DNA of 64,000 nucleotides from JALZKA01 sp033856515 (GCA_033856515.1 JAWVEY010000050.1:62001-126000); one strand, 5' to 3'. Counted from the stretch's first letter, positions 9,084 through 18,109 are shown. Numbers and translations are program-made. The notes: generated from the letters alone by a model not told the origin.

Positions 9084-9529
9084 GCGCCCAGCTCAGTTGC
9101 CAGAAGGCCCAGCGCCTCGCGATAGCCGTCTGGGCCCTTGCCCGAGATGGCACCCAGGACGAGGCCTTCGAAAACCGAGAAGCGGCGCCACTCCTCCCGC
9201 GACATTACGTCGGACAGATGGACCTCGACGGCAGGCACCGACGCAATCTCGAGCGCGTCGCGGATGGCCCAGCTGTAGTGGGTCCAAGACCCCGCGTTCA
9301 CGATCACAGCGTCCGCCATCTCGGGCACCCGGTGGAGATGCTCGATGAACTCGCCCTCGTGGTTCGTCTGGAAGAACTGCGCCGTAAGGCCTAGCTCGGG
9401 GGCCCAGCCCTCGATCCGCCCCTCCAGCTCGGTCAGGCTGAAGTCGCCGTAATGCTCGGGATCCCGGGACGCCAGCATGTCGAGGTTCGCGCCGTGCATG
9501 ACCACGACTCTGTTGCGGGTAGTTGTCAT
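9080..9529 (-). CDS. aroQ: Type II 3-dehydroquinate dehydratase
   Basis: A 149-residue enzyme (usual length 140-150) converting 3-dehydroquinate to 3-dehydroshikimate, step 3 of the shikimate pathway. Type II features are present: HGANLDMLASRDPEHYG carries the catalytic Arg and Tyr of the active-site lid, followed by QTNHEGEFIEHLH, WTHYSWAIRDAL and VEVHLSDVMSREEWRRFS. Some motifs are atypical: HGAN replaces the usual GPN and NAGSWTHYS replaces NPGAYTHTS, while the catalytic residues are kept. It is coupled to aroKB upstream and pepP downstream by 4-bp overlaps, forming one operon with aroC. Confidence 0.9.
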   Translation of the reverse strand: MTTTRNRVVVMHGANLDMLASRDPEHYGDFSLTELEGRIEGWAPELGLTAQFFQTNHEGEFIEHLHRVPEMADAVIVNAGSWTHYSWAIRDALEIASVPAVEVHLSDVMSREEWRRFSVFEGLVLGAISGKGPDGYREALGLLATELGA

Positions 9530-11070
9530 CTCGTCTTCAGCTCCTCCACGGCCGAGCGGACCATACCCTCGTTCAGCCGGGCGCCTGGAGCCGCGTCCCC
9601 CGGCCGCTTCAGCAGGACGAACGGCACACCATCGGCATCTGCCTTCTTGTCTCGCTGGAGCGACGCCATGATCGCATCCGTCTCGACAGCGGGATCGAGC
9701 TGGGTTGGCAACCCGGCGCGGCTGAGGAGCCCGGCGACCTCATCGCGCAGCCCATCCGCGCCCGACAGGCCAAGCGCAGCGACGAGTCCCAGAGCGACCG
9801 CCTCGCCGTGGCGGTAACGCGAGTAGCCCGACGCCGATTCGATCGCGTGGCCGACGGTGTGGCCGAGGTTCAAGACCTGGCGACGGCCGGAGTCGCGCTC
9901 GTCCTCCGCGACGACATCGATCTTTACCCGCGCGCAGTCGAAGACGAGCGCGCCCAGACTCCCGGGGTCGGGCGACTCGAGCAGGCGCACCCGCTCCCAT
10001 AGCTCTCCGCCGGCGATGAGTGCGGTCTTTACCACCTCGGCGAAGCCCGCTCCAAGCTCTTCCTGCGGGAGCGTGGCAAGCGCGCCCGGTTCCACCAGGA
10101 CGGCCTCAGGCATGTGGTAGGCGCCGGCGTAGTTCTTCGCCTCCGGCAGATCGACGCCCGTCTTGCCGCCGTATGCGGAGTCGACCTGAGCGACCAGGGT
10201 GGTCGGCGCTTGGATCACCGGCACGCCGCGCTGATAGGTGGCCGCGACGAATCCAGCCAGATCTCCTGCGACGCCACCGCCGAACGCAAGTACTCCGTCG
10301 TCGCGCCGAGCGCCGGCGCTCGCAAGCTCTCGCAAGACGCGCTCGGCCTCCGCCATCGTCTTCCGGGACTCGGCTCCACCTGCCACGATCGTCTTGGCGA
10401 CCTGGGGCAGTCGCGAAGCCTGATGCTTCAGGGCGCCCGGATCCGCGACCAGGAACCAACGCCGCTCGGCAGGGAGCAGACCCAGAGCGCCCTCGGCGAC
10501 GATCGCGGGGTACTCGCCCGAGCTGGAAGCTGCCCAGGCCAGACGAGCGCCGGGAAGGTCCGCTACGCCGCGAAGCCAGGGCGCGGCAAGCCGGGCGACG
10601 CGCTCGCCCCCGTCGGTGAGGACCGCGTCGGCAAGCTGTGAGTAGACGGGGTCGCGCTGGGCGAACCGGCTCGAGAATGCGGCTCGGTCTTGAGCGAGGG
10701 GGCGCTCGGTGTCCTGACAGCGGATCCACGCGGCCTCCTCGGAGATCTTGCACCACACCACGAACGAGTCGGCGAGCGCCTCACGAACATCGGGCGACTC
10801 CACGGCGCCGCCGCCCAGCGAAACCAGGCCTCCGCGGCCTAGGGCCTCCAGGGCCAGGCGCTCCTCCGCCTCGCGAAAGCGCGCCTCGCCGTCGGTGGCG
10901 AAGATCTCTGCGACCGGCTTGCGGAATTCGCGCTCGACCTCCGCATCGACGTCCATGGAGTCGACGCCCAGCACGGCCGCCGCGCCCTTGGCAGCACGGG
11001 TCTTGCCGGCCCCCATAAAGCCGATGAACGCGATCGTTCGAGCTTTGGACCCAGCTCCTATCGACGCCAT
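9526..11070 (-). CDS. aroKB: Fused shikimate kinase / 3-dehydroquinate synthase
   Basis: A 514-residue bifunctional protein. Residues about 10-165 are shikimate kinase: P-loop GFMGAGKTRAAK, MDVDAEVE (Asp binding shikimate), RFREAEE, SLGGGAV, and the RPL lid segment. Residues about 180-514 are 3-dehydroquinate synthase, an NAD- and zinc-dependent enzyme: FGGGVAGDLAGFVAATYQRG, PTTLVAQVDSAYGGKTGVD, EVVKTALIAG, LNLGHTVGHAIE and RHGEAVALGL, which contain the zinc ligands. The two activities catalyse steps 5 and 2 of the pathway. In many actinobacteria aroK and aroB are separate neighbours; here they are one chain with no internal stop. It overlaps aroC by 13 bp and aroQ by 4 bp. Confidence 0.93.
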   Translation of the reverse strand: MASIGAGSKARTIAFIGFMGAGKTRAAKGAAAVLGVDSMDVDAEVEREFRKPVAEIFATDGEARFREAEERLALEALGRGGLVSLGGGAVESPDVREALADSFVVWCKISEEAAWIRCQDTERPLAQDRAAFSSRFAQRDPVYSQLADAVLTDGGERVARLAAPWLRGVADLPGARLAWAASSSGEYPAIVAEGALGLLPAERRWFLVADPGALKHQASRLPQVAKTIVAGGAESRKTMAEAERVLRELASAGARRDDGVLAFGGGVAGDLAGFVAATYQRGVPVIQAPTTLVAQVDSAYGGKTGVDLPEAKNYAGAYHMPEAVLVEPGALATLPQEELGAGFAEVVKTALIAGGELWERVRLLESPDPGSLGALVFDCARVKIDVVAEDERDSGRRQVLNLGHTVGHAIESASGYSRYRHGEAVALGLVAALGLSGADGLRDEVAGLLSRAGLPTQLDPAVETDAIMASLQRDKKADADGVPFVLLKRPGDAAPGARLNEGMVRSAVEELKTR

Positions 11071-12224
11071 CCGATGCGCTCCTCGTACGCCTTCAGCGCG
11101 GCGAGGACGTCGGAGATGTGGTCGCCGCCGAACTTCTCCCGGTACGCGCGAGCAAGAACGAGGGCGACCATCGCTTCGCCGACGACACCGGCGGCGGGGA
11201 CGACCGTCGAGTCGGTGCGCTCTCGCATCGCCTGCGCGGGCTTCTTCGTCTCCGTATCCACCGAGCGAAGGGGCTTGGTAAGCGTCGAGATCGGCTTGAT
11301 CGCACCCTTCACCACGAGCGTCTCGCCGTTCGTCATTCCGCCCTCAACGCCACCCGCGCGATTCGTCTCGCGGTACCAGCCGCGCTCCTCGGAAAAGAAG
11401 ATCTCGTCGTGCGACTCGGAGCCGGGCAGGCCCGCTACGTCCCATGCCTCCCCGACTGCGACTCCCTTCACGGCCTGGATCGAGACGATCGCCTGCGCGA
11501 GGCGAGAGTCGAGGCGCTCCTCCCAGCTCACGTGGGAGCCCAGCCCGGGCGTGAGGCCGAATGCCCGGACCTCAAAGACCCCTCCGAGGCTCTCGTTCTG
11601 CTTCCTCAAGGTGTTGATCTCCTCGACCATGGCCTCCTCGATGCCCTTGTCGAGCACTCGGACGGGCGACTCGTCGACGCCGTCGAAGTCCGCAAGCTCG
11701 AGCTCGCGATCGGACTCGGCGACGACCGATGCGATCTGCAGCACGTGGCTTCGGATCTCCACGCCCAGCGCGCGTAGGAACTCCTTGGCTACCGCCCCGG
11801 CTGCGACCCGCGCAGCCGTCTCGCGGGCGCTTGCGCGCTCGAGCACGTTGCGGACGTCGGTGAAGCCGTACTTATGGAGGCCGGCGAGGTCGGCATGGCC
11901 CGGGCGCGGCAGATGCGATTCCTCAACCTCCGCGTCGACCGGCCACGGGTTCATCCGCTCCTCCCAGTTCGGGTAGTCGCGATTGGCGACCAGGATCGCT
12001 ATCGGGGCTCCCAGCGTCTTTCCGTGCCTGATGCCTGATCGGACCTCGACCGCGTCGCGCTCGATCTTCATGCGGCCGCCGCGCCCATGCCCCAGCTGGC
12101 GGCGGGCCATGTCCCGGTCGATCCTCTCTCTGTCGAGCTCGAGGCCCGCGGGCAGGCCCTCGACGATCGCGACCAGCCCCGGGCCGTGCGATTCCCCCGC
12201 TGTCGTGAAGCGAAATCCGGTCAC
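11058..12224 (-). CDS. aroC: Chorismate synthase
   Basis: A 388-residue FMN-dependent enzyme making chorismate from EPSP, the last shikimate step. The start is GTG 12224, giving VTGFRFTTAGESHGPGL, the conserved N-terminus; the frame is open further upstream but that extension has no family resemblance. Signatures are GESHGPGLVAIVEGLPAG, RRQLGHGRGGRM, RPGHADLAGLHKYGFTDVRN, ERASARETAARVAAG and the late RTDSTVVPAAGVVGEAM. It heads the aroC-aroKB-aroQ-pepP operon and starts 32 bp after the stop of a cassette A prepilin, so it may be co-transcribed with pilus genes. Confidence 0.95.
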   Translation of the reverse strand: MTGFRFTTAGESHGPGLVAIVEGLPAGLELDRERIDRDMARRQLGHGRGGRMKIERDAVEVRSGIRHGKTLGAPIAILVANRDYPNWEERMNPWPVDAEVEESHLPRPGHADLAGLHKYGFTDVRNVLERASARETAARVAAGAVAKEFLRALGVEIRSHVLQIASVVAESDRELELADFDGVDESPVRVLDKGIEEAMVEEINTLRKQNESLGGVFEVRAFGLTPGLGSHVSWEERLDSRLAQAIVSIQAVKGVAVGEAWDVAGLPGSESHDEIFFSEERGWYRETNRAGGVEGGMTNGETLVVKGAIKPISTLTKPLRSVDTETKKPAQAMRERTDSTVVPAAGVVGEAMVALVLARAYREKFGGDHISDVLAALKAYEERIGWRR

Positions 12225-12256
12225 GGGCGAGAGACTATTCGCCCGCTGACCTGCGT

Positions 12257-13666
12257 TCAGTCGAAGATCGGCAGTACGGATGAGGTCTTGACTTGAAGGC
12301 GGCTGTCGAAGCTTGGATGGTCGTACATGAACTCCAGGCCGTCGCCGGGGTTGGTGCCGCCCTTCTCGACGCTGATCGCAAGCCCGAGCCGCTCGCCGGG
12401 CAGTAGCGCGCCCGCCGCGTAGAGGAATTTCATCGGAACCGAGATCTCGGTCCAGTTGTCCTTGGGCCAGGTCGCTTCTTCGTGCGGGAACCAGGTCGCG
12501 TTGGTGATCTCCTGGTTGACCATTGGCACGTCGATCGGAATGCCCAGAGCGTTCAGCTTGCGCGCGAATAGGAAGACGCAGATCCGGCCCGGGTGCGTAG
12601 CGCCGTTCAGAGTTCTCGTCCACAGGCTCAGGTTTGCATCGCCGTCCAGCAGGAGCTGGAGGCCACTCGGAACCGGGGGTGAGAGCCAGCGGTGGACCTT
12701 CTGGCCGGGCACCCCATCGACGATGCTCGGCGAGAAGATGCAGCCGGGCAGGGTGGAGTTCCTGACCTGGAGGCCGCGGTCACCAGTCGGGTTGGTCAGC
12801 GGCTCCACGTCGGTCGAGTAGTCGAAGAGCGGCTGCTGATCCGGTGGCAAGTCTGGGTCGAGCTTCGGAGGTTCCGTGAACATGAGATCGGGCGCGCCCG
12901 CCGTATTGCCGGTCTTCATCCCGGCGCCGCAGGTGCCGAGCGTGTTGTGCGTGTTGTGATCGCCCGTGAGCGGCTGGCGATCCGAGTTGTTGCAGGGAGT
13001 GTCCGTCAGCCAAAACGTTGCGAAGGTCCCCTCCTGGCCCGAGCCCCCGGGTACCGCGTTCGAGACCGGGGTGACGTCGGGGTCGACGATGTCCGTGTGC
13101 AGCTCCTGATACGAGCGCTCGCCGATCGCCGCTGAGGCATCGAGCGTCGCGGCCACGATCACCCTCTTCAGGTCCTGGGAGCCCGGGCAGACGGCCTCGG
13201 GGCAACTCGCGTCATTGACCCAGACCACGTACGTGTAGATCACACCGCGAACGTCGCCGCTGCTGAATGGCTTCGGCGTGGGGCTGAGCGTTCCCCCTGT
13301 CACCGTTCCGCCACCGGCTAGAACGGACCCGTTGGCGACGAGGGGCCGAAGGTTGGTGCCGTCGCTCGACATCGCGAAGTTACCGCTGCTCACCCTCCAA
13401 GACGGGTTCTTCTGATCTGCGGAATGCGCGGGAAGCCCGGTCAGGGCCACCTCGGTGTACGGGAGCTCTTTGATCCGCTCGAGCTCGCCTTGGAGGACGT
13501 TGACCACGACCTGGCTCTGTTCGACGCGGTAGTTGTTCCTCGTCGAAGCGTCAACGACGCTCATGACGCCCATCGAGCCCAGCGCGAGCATTAGGGTCGA
13601 GATGACGACCTCGATCATCGTGAAGCCGCCTTGCGAGCGGACCGCTCTGGATGCGCTCGGCGTCAT
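12257..13666 (-). CDS. PilV-like minor prepilin with large C-terminal beta domain (cassette A)
   Basis: A 469-residue prepilin, far larger than a usual 150-200 residue minor pilin. The site SQGG-FTMIEVVISTLMLALGSMG has Glu at +5, and ELERIKELPYTEVAL follows, as in PilV proteins. The C-terminal half (about residues 270-469) has beta-rich, jelly-roll-like character: SGLQLLLDGDANLSLWTRTL, WTEISVPMKFLY, LGLAISVEKGG and LEFMYDHPSFDSRLQV, which suggests an externally displayed binding module. Cysteines are present in paired positions (CPEAVCPG). The stop lies 32 bp before aroC; the start overlaps the pilW-like gene by 4 bp. A tip adhesin role is inference. Confidence 0.75.
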   Translation of the reverse strand: MTPSASRAVRSQGGFTMIEVVISTLMLALGSMGVMSVVDASTRNNYRVEQSQVVVNVLQGELERIKELPYTEVALTGLPAHSADQKNPSWRVSSGNFAMSSDGTNLRPLVANGSVLAGGGTVTGGTLSPTPKPFSSGDVRGVIYTYVVWVNDASCPEAVCPGSQDLKRVIVAATLDASAAIGERSYQELHTDIVDPDVTPVSNAVPGGSGQEGTFATFWLTDTPCNNSDRQPLTGDHNTHNTLGTCGAGMKTGNTAGAPDLMFTEPPKLDPDLPPDQQPLFDYSTDVEPLTNPTGDRGLQVRNSTLPGCIFSPSIVDGVPGQKVHRWLSPPVPSGLQLLLDGDANLSLWTRTLNGATHPGRICVFLFARKLNALGIPIDVPMVNQEITNATWFPHEEATWPKDNWTEISVPMKFLYAAGALLPGERLGLAISVEKGGTNPGDGLEFMYDHPSFDSRLQVKTSSVLPIFD

Positions 13667-14250
13667 GACCCGTACCCCGCGTTTCGCATCGAGACGCCGT
13701 CGCTAAGGGTGATCGAATCGTCTCCGCCGACTGACGGGAATTCGAGCTTGACTCCGATGTAAGCCGGAGCGGCGGCGCTGGGCGAATAGCTGAAGACGCT
13801 CGAGGTCGAGGTGATGCCGCTGAGGACCACCTCCGACGATGGTGTGCCGCTCCCGTCAGGGTTCACCTCGGTGCGGGTGCACTTTCCAGCGGAGCAGGAG
13901 TAGGTCACCCGGCAAGCCCGCACCTCAGTTGAGTGCGCTCCGCCGCATGTGGCGCTGTTCACGTTTGTGACGAGTGCGAACTGGCTGCCCGTCGCGCTCG
14001 TCACGGTCACTCCCTGGCGAATCTCCCGGGTGAGGCGCTCCATGGCGACCCTCGCAGCCTGGATGTCCGCCGTTCGCTCGGCGATGCGCGGCTCACTCTT
14101 CACGCCGGCGATGAGGATGCCCACGGTGCCACCAAGGATGATCAAGGTGAGCGAGATCACCAAGAGCAGCTCGATGAGCGTGAATCCATCCGCCGAACCT
14201 GCGTCGTGCAGGCGATTTCTGGCCCTCTTAGCCACGTCAGCACCCAGCAT
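13663..14250 (-). CDS. PilW-like minor prepilin (cassette A)
   Basis: A 195-residue prepilin with ADG-FTLIELLLVISLTLIILGG, a canonical processing site with Glu at +5. The segment RTADIQAARVAMERLTREIRQGVTV is the PilW/GspJ-type conserved helix. Paired cysteines occur in CGGAHSTEVRACRVTYSCSAGKC. It overlaps the downstream pilV-like gene by 4 bp and the upstream pilX-like gene by 14 bp, so all three are coupled. Cassette A runs X-W-V in transcription order. Confidence 0.78.
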   Translation of the reverse strand: MLGADVAKRARNRLHDAGSADGFTLIELLLVISLTLIILGGTVGILIAGVKSEPRIAERTADIQAARVAMERLTREIRQGVTVTSATGSQFALVTNVNSATCGGAHSTEVRACRVTYSCSAGKCTRTEVNPDGSGTPSSEVVLSGITSTSSVFSYSPSAAAPAYIGVKLEFPSVGGDDSITLSDGVSMRNAGYGS

Positions 14251-15580
14251 CCGGTGGCGTCGCCTCGGCGCTCGCGCACTCGACGAACCCGCTCGGCTCG
14301 TAGTGCGGCGCGGTGTTCGGAAGGACGAAGTTCTTCGCGCCGGCGTCGCTGAAGATCGTCGTGTTCGAAGCCATGGTGATCGTGTTGGCCGCCAGCGCGC
14401 CGCAGTAGGTCGAGTTCGAGTTGAAGTTGACGTCAGTGCGGGGCGCGTAGATCACGAAGTTCTGCTCGCAAGCGCCGGCCACTTGCGTGTTGGAGCTGAG
14501 CTGGACCTTGGTCTGGACGGTGTCGGAGCCGACCATGAGGATCGCCACCCTCGTCGCGCTTCCGCCAGTGGCGGTGATCCTTGAGTTCGAGGAAAGATCG
14601 ATCTGCTTCGTGCCCGCCGCCAGGCCGCATGCCTCCGGCGAGTCGAAGAAGATCGTTACTGCAGCCCCAGGCGCGATGTAGAGCGCTGTGTTGCTCGACA
14701 TCGTCAGCTTGCAGAAGCTGTAGACGGACCCGCCCAGCGTGAGTGACGAGTTAGAGCTGAGATTCAGCGTCCTTGTAGACGCGTTCCACGACACCTTGGT
14801 GCCGCCGGTCCGCGGATCGGAGCCGAAGAGGCGGCCATTGTCGTTCACGGTCGCTGCGTTGCCTTGGTTGACGGCAGGCAGGGCCAGCGGTTTCCGGGTC
14901 AGCGATCCGGTGCCGGTGCATGTCTGGTCCATGTAGTGATGCGCGGTCGACGCCAGGGTGAAGGCCCGGCCTACGCCCACGGAGCCGGTGCCACACAGCC
15001 GGGAGTTCCCGGCCAGGGTCATGTCGCCGTTGGTCCCCGCGTTGGCGCGGATCTCGGCGTTCGAGCTGAGGGAAATCAGATTTCGCGCCTTCACGGTCGC
15101 ACTGGAGAAGGTCCCCTGCCCGGATACCGAGTCCGCGCTTACCTGGACCCTGCGCGTTACGCCTTGCGAGTTGCCCAGTGAGACGATCTCGAGGTGGCCC
15201 GCCGATGGCGCGACGCTGTACTTGTACCCGCCCTGCGTAGTGGTGCCTGACACCGGCGCGCACCATGCGCCACTGGGCGCGGCGAGCTGAATCGTGCCCC
15301 CCGACGACACCACGCAGCTGCTCGCTCCGCTCGTGATGACCCGGTTGTAGTGAAGGAGCGCTTCGCTGACGCCCGCCTCGGCCATGGCCAGAGCTTGCTT
15401 CGAGTCCGAGTCGCGCAGCGTGCCGCGCTGAGCGCTCATGGACACTACGGCCGCTGACGTCGCCGCCGTGAACGCGGCCAGCAACATGAACATGACCGTC
15501 GGCAGAGCGAACCCCGCGTCGCCGCGGATTCTCCGCCTCCCCTCCTGGCTGTGACGATGGCGGGCCATACACATCGCCAT
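14237..15580 (-). CDS. PilX-like minor pilin with SSN-repeat beta-solenoid (cassette A)
   Basis: A 447-residue pilus-associated protein. The N-terminus has GDAG-FALPTVMFMLLAAFTAAT, a prepilin-like helix without Glu at +5, then SKQALAMAEAGVSEALLHYN, a PilX hallmark. The body carries a recurring SSN ladder: SLSSNAEIRA, NLSSNSSLTL, TMSSNTALYI, DLSSNSRITA, QLSSNTQVAG, NFNSNSTYCG and TMASNTTIFS, as expected for stacked coils of a beta-solenoid. Three in-frame ATGs (15580, 15574, 15568) are possible starts; a G-run at 15585-15589 would be a better spaced Shine-Dalgarno for the second. It is the first gene of cassette A, after the pilM-N-O operon. Confidence 0.7.
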   Translation of the reverse strand: MAMCMARHRHSQEGRRRIRGDAGFALPTVMFMLLAAFTAATSAAVVSMSAQRGTLRDSDSKQALAMAEAGVSEALLHYNRVITSGASSCVVSSGGTIQLAAPSGAWCAPVSGTTTQGGYKYSVAPSAGHLEIVSLGNSQGVTRRVQVSADSVSGQGTFSSATVKARNLISLSSNAEIRANAGTNGDMTLAGNSRLCGTGSVGVGRAFTLASTAHHYMDQTCTGTGSLTRKPLALPAVNQGNAATVNDNGRLFGSDPRTGGTKVSWNASTRTLNLSSNSSLTLGGSVYSFCKLTMSSNTALYIAPGAAVTIFFDSPEACGLAAGTKQIDLSSNSRITATGGSATRVAILMVGSDTVQTKVQLSSNTQVAGACEQNFVIYAPRTDVNFNSNSTYCGALAANTITMASNTTIFSDAGAKNFVLPNTAPHYEPSGFVECASAEATPPDAGC

Positions 15581-15584
15581 CGGT

Positions 15585-15598
15585 CCCCCGAACGGGGG
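15585..15598 (-). promoter_or_regulatory. GC hairpin at the cassette A translation start
   Basis: An inverted repeat CCCCC-GTTC-GGGGG (minus strand) ends 4 nt before ATG 15580. Its G-run is the only Shine-Dalgarno-like sequence for this gene, so folding could hide the ribosome site. The structure is visible; the regulatory role is inference. Confidence 0.35.
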
Positions 15599-15631
15599 GC
15601 TTGATGGATCCGACCGAAACTAAGTCATGCG

Positions 15632-15655
15632 TCCAGGCACCCGTTTGTGCCTGGA
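15632..15655 (-). terminator. Hairpin terminator after the pilM-N-O operon
   Basis: A perfect 9-bp stem TCCAGGCAC/GTGCCTGGA with a 6-nt loop sits 8 bp past the stop of the PilP-position gene. No strong U tract follows. It is the most likely end of the pilM-N-O transcript. Confidence 0.55.
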
Positions 15656-15663
15656 GCGGACCG

Positions 15664-16512
15664 TCAGTCCTGATCCTTGAACTGGTCCTCGGAGACGCGG
15701 ACGAAGTAGATGTCCTTGACGGTGATCACGTAGCGGTTGCCGTCGGCAAACCGCAGGTATCCGGAATCGCCATCGCGGAGCGTCAGGAACTCGCAGTTGT
15801 TCTTCCCCGGCCTGCAGTGGCCGTCCCCGTTGACGGTCGTGACATCGCGAGAGACGAGGAACTCGGCGGAACCGGAGTCATCGCTATTGCCCAGGAACAT
15901 CGCCGCCGGGGCGCTCTTCCAAGGGAGCACCTCCCCGCTCTTGACGCCATCGATCGTCTTACGGCGGTTGCGGTCGACGTTGCCGACCTCTACGTCGATC
16001 CTCGGAACGAGGACGAAGGGCTCCTGCGGCTGAATGGGCGCCGGCGGGTCGGAAGAGCTGCTCGGTGTGGGCGAACTGTCGACTGGCGACGTCCCTGTGT
16101 CAACTGGGCTCCCGCCACCGCTGTCGGCCGTGGGATCCTCGAGCGCTCCCACGCTGTCCTTGACCGCCTTGGGCTCGAAGCGGTCACCGAACGGGTTCTT
16201 GCGCTGCAGCTCATCCAGACGATCGCGGAAATCGCGGACGCCGACCTCCTGGACCGCGAGGACCGCGGGCTCAACGGCCACGGCCTGCGGATCCGAAACC
16301 GGAGGCGGAACGCTCACGGCGGACTCGGGCGAGGAACTCAAGAGCATCGGCACGGCGACGATCGCGATCAGGAGCGCGACGGCCGGAATGATGAGACGCC
16401 GATCGCGCATGTCCTTGTAGAGGTCCTGCGCGAACGCCGGCGCCTGAACCTTCGAAGGCTGCTTGGCGCCCTTCTCGGCCTTCGGCTTGCGCGTGGGTAG
16501 CTCGAGCTTCAT
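15664..16512 (-). CDS. PilP-position single-span membrane protein of the pilMNO operon
   Basis: A 282-residue protein. It has a basic cytoplasmic head (about 1-38), one membrane helix (LIIPAVALLIAIVAVPMLL, about 40-58), a coiled segment with DRLDELQRKNPFGDRFEP, then a Pro/Ser/Thr-rich linker (about 110-150). A C-terminal beta-rich domain of about 120 residues ends the chain. The KNPF motif after the membrane segment and the place directly after pilO recall PilP or other inner-membrane alignment proteins, but I see no clear PilP homology, and no PilQ secretin is expected in a single-membrane cell. It overlaps pilO by 4 bp. The function is inferred from position. Confidence 0.6.
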   Translation of the reverse strand: MKLELPTRKPKAEKGAKQPSKVQAPAFAQDLYKDMRDRRLIIPAVALLIAIVAVPMLLSSSPESAVSVPPPVSDPQAVAVEPAVLAVQEVGVRDFRDRLDELQRKNPFGDRFEPKAVKDSVGALEDPTADSGGGSPVDTGTSPVDSSPTPSSSSDPPAPIQPQEPFVLVPRIDVEVGNVDRNRRKTIDGVKSGEVLPWKSAPAAMFLGNSDDSGSAEFLVSRDVTTVNGDGHCRPGKNNCEFLTLRDGDSGYLRFADGNRYVITVKDIYFVRVSEDQFKDQD

Positions 16513-17309
16513 GGCGCCGGCTCCGGAGCGGTTGTGGCGGCGGGGACCGATGACGGCGGCATCGTCGAAGTACCGCCCGCGGTGAGTCCTTGCGAGGAAG
16601 GCAGGACGTAGGAGGACATCGAGAGCTCGACCTTGAGCGGCCCCTCGGTCATCTCCTTGGTCATCGTGAAACCGTTGATCGTGATCAGGCGGCCGGTGAC
16701 GTCGACGCTCGCCGCCTTGGAAGTGACCAGGCTGTCGATGCCCCTGAAGAGGTCGGCGATCTGGAAGAAGTCGCCCTGGAAGCTCATGTCGTACACGAGC
16801 CTCCCGAGACCCGCCGAGCCGACGGCGGCACCGATGGGAAGTGACGACGCGGACGCCTCGGTGGCGGGCGCTGGCGCTGCCACGACCGCCGTGGACTCCT
16901 CTTCGGTTGGAGGAGCTTCCCCCTCAGCTTCGGTCTGGCCCGTCGTGGTCTCCGCGGCAACGGGCTCGGGCTCCGCGGGAGCGGTGCCGAGCTGAAGCAG
17001 GCCGAAGCTCGCGTTCGCCTCATCGGAAATGTCGACGAGCTGTGTGATCAACGACGGGGTGTCGCCTCCCGCAGGGGCAGCCTTGCCGAGCACGACGAGG
17101 GATGAGAAGTTCTTCTCATAGCCGGCCTGGGCCTCGTGGCCCGACGCGACGATCTGCTCCTGAGCGGAGACGTCGCTCTGGAGCTGTGCGATCTGGTCGC
17201 CGAGCTCTGACGCCTCGTCCTTCTTGGGCGAAAGCGCGAGGAACCAGAACGCTCCGAACAGGCCGACGACGATGAGACCGATGAGAATTGCGCGGTCGGA
17301 GGACTTCAT
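16509..17309 (-). CDS. pilO: Type IV pilus alignment protein PilO
   Basis: A 266-residue bitopic membrane protein. One helix near the N-terminus (AILIGLIVVGLFGAFWFLAL) is followed by a coiled coil (SELGDQIAQLQSDVSAQEQIV). Then come a ferredoxin-like periplasm-side domain interrupted by a Glu/Pro/Thr-rich insertion (about 115-150) and a conserved core (LVYDMSFQGDFFQIADLFRGIDSLV) typical of PilO. It pairs with PilN to link PilM to the pilus platform. A low-complexity tail rich in Pro, Ala and Ser ends the protein. It overlaps pilN and the next gene by 4 bp each. Confidence 0.85.
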   Translation of the reverse strand: MKSSDRAILIGLIVVGLFGAFWFLALSPKKDEASELGDQIAQLQSDVSAQEQIVASGHEAQAGYEKNFSSLVVLGKAAPAGGDTPSLITQLVDISDEANASFGLLQLGTAPAEPEPVAAETTTGQTEAEGEAPPTEEESTAVVAAPAPATEASASSLPIGAAVGSAGLGRLVYDMSFQGDFFQIADLFRGIDSLVTSKAASVDVTGRLITINGFTMTKEMTEGPLKVELSMSSYVLPSSQGLTAGGTSTMPPSSVPAATTAPEPAP

Positions 17310-18106
17310 GGCGTCACCACTCCCGGCACGATCTCGGCGGCGGCCTTGGCCTTCTCGGTCTGCTTGGCCGTGGAGTTCTTCGCAGTCTGAGTCGGGTTCT
17401 CAGGGTCGATTTCAGTAGACGCCGGCGTGGTCTCGACCGACGCGACCTCCGCGGCTTCGGCGCTGACGGTCGCGTTGTCGAACGCCACTGTCACGTCGAA
17501 TGTGTTCGCGGAGCCGCAGAGCGTCGAGTCGCCGACTGAATCCGTGGCACCGCCGGACCCGACCTCCTTCTCGACCGCCTCCGACCGGCCAAGGGCGACT
17601 CGGGTCACGCCGTCGATGTCCTCCAGGGCTGCGACGAACCTGGCCACGGACTCGTGAGAGGCCGCGCAGCCAGAGAGCGTGAGGTTTGGCGCGGCGATCG
17701 GGGTCGCGGAGGCGCTTCCTTCCGCGTTCTCAAACGCTGAGCCGTTCAGGTTCGTGAGCGTTACGTCTTCCGGGATTACCAAGGCGAGCTCGCGCATCAC
17801 GCGCTCCCAGTCGAAGCGGCTTTGCGCAAGGCTTGCGATCGTCGCCTCGCGCTCGATGCGCAGGTCGGCGAACTCCGCGTACGGCGCGAGCTGCTGAGCC
17901 TCGGTTGTGGCGGCTTCGAGGTCGGCCTCGAGCTGGGCGACCTGCCCCTCCTTCTCGGAGATGTCGTTCGACGTCGTGACCATCAGGAGAACTCCGACGA
18001 GGACGAGCGCGAGCGCTCCGATGACGATGTAAGAGAGCGGCCCGCTGCGAAGCGGAGCCTTGTCGCCACGGCGATCCTCGGGCGGGATGAGGTTGACGGG
18101 GCGCAT
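17306..18106 (-). CDS. pilN: Type IV pilus assembly protein PilN
   Basis: A 266-residue bitopic membrane protein. Its short cytoplasmic tail MRPVNLIPPEDRR contains the conserved NLLP-like motif that docks into PilM. A membrane helix (about 27-45) and a coiled coil (EKEGQVAQLEADLEAATTEAQQL) follow, then a GspL/PilN-like ferredoxin fold with WERVMRELALVIPEDVTLTNL and FVAALEDIDGVTRVALG. The C-terminal 60 residues are a charged Ala/Thr/Glu-rich tail not usual in proteobacterial PilN. It starts 3 bp after pilM and overlaps pilO by 4 bp. Confidence 0.87.
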   Translation of the reverse strand: MRPVNLIPPEDRRGDKAPLRSGPLSYIVIGALALVLVGVLLMVTTSNDISEKEGQVAQLEADLEAATTEAQQLAPYAEFADLRIEREATIASLAQSRFDWERVMRELALVIPEDVTLTNLNGSAFENAEGSASATPIAAPNLTLSGCAASHESVARFVAALEDIDGVTRVALGRSEAVEKEVGSGGATDSVGDSTLCGSANTFDVTVAFDNATVSAEAAEVASVETTPASTEIDPENPTQTAKNSTAKQTEKAKAAAEIVPGVVTP

Positions 18107-18109
18107 CGT

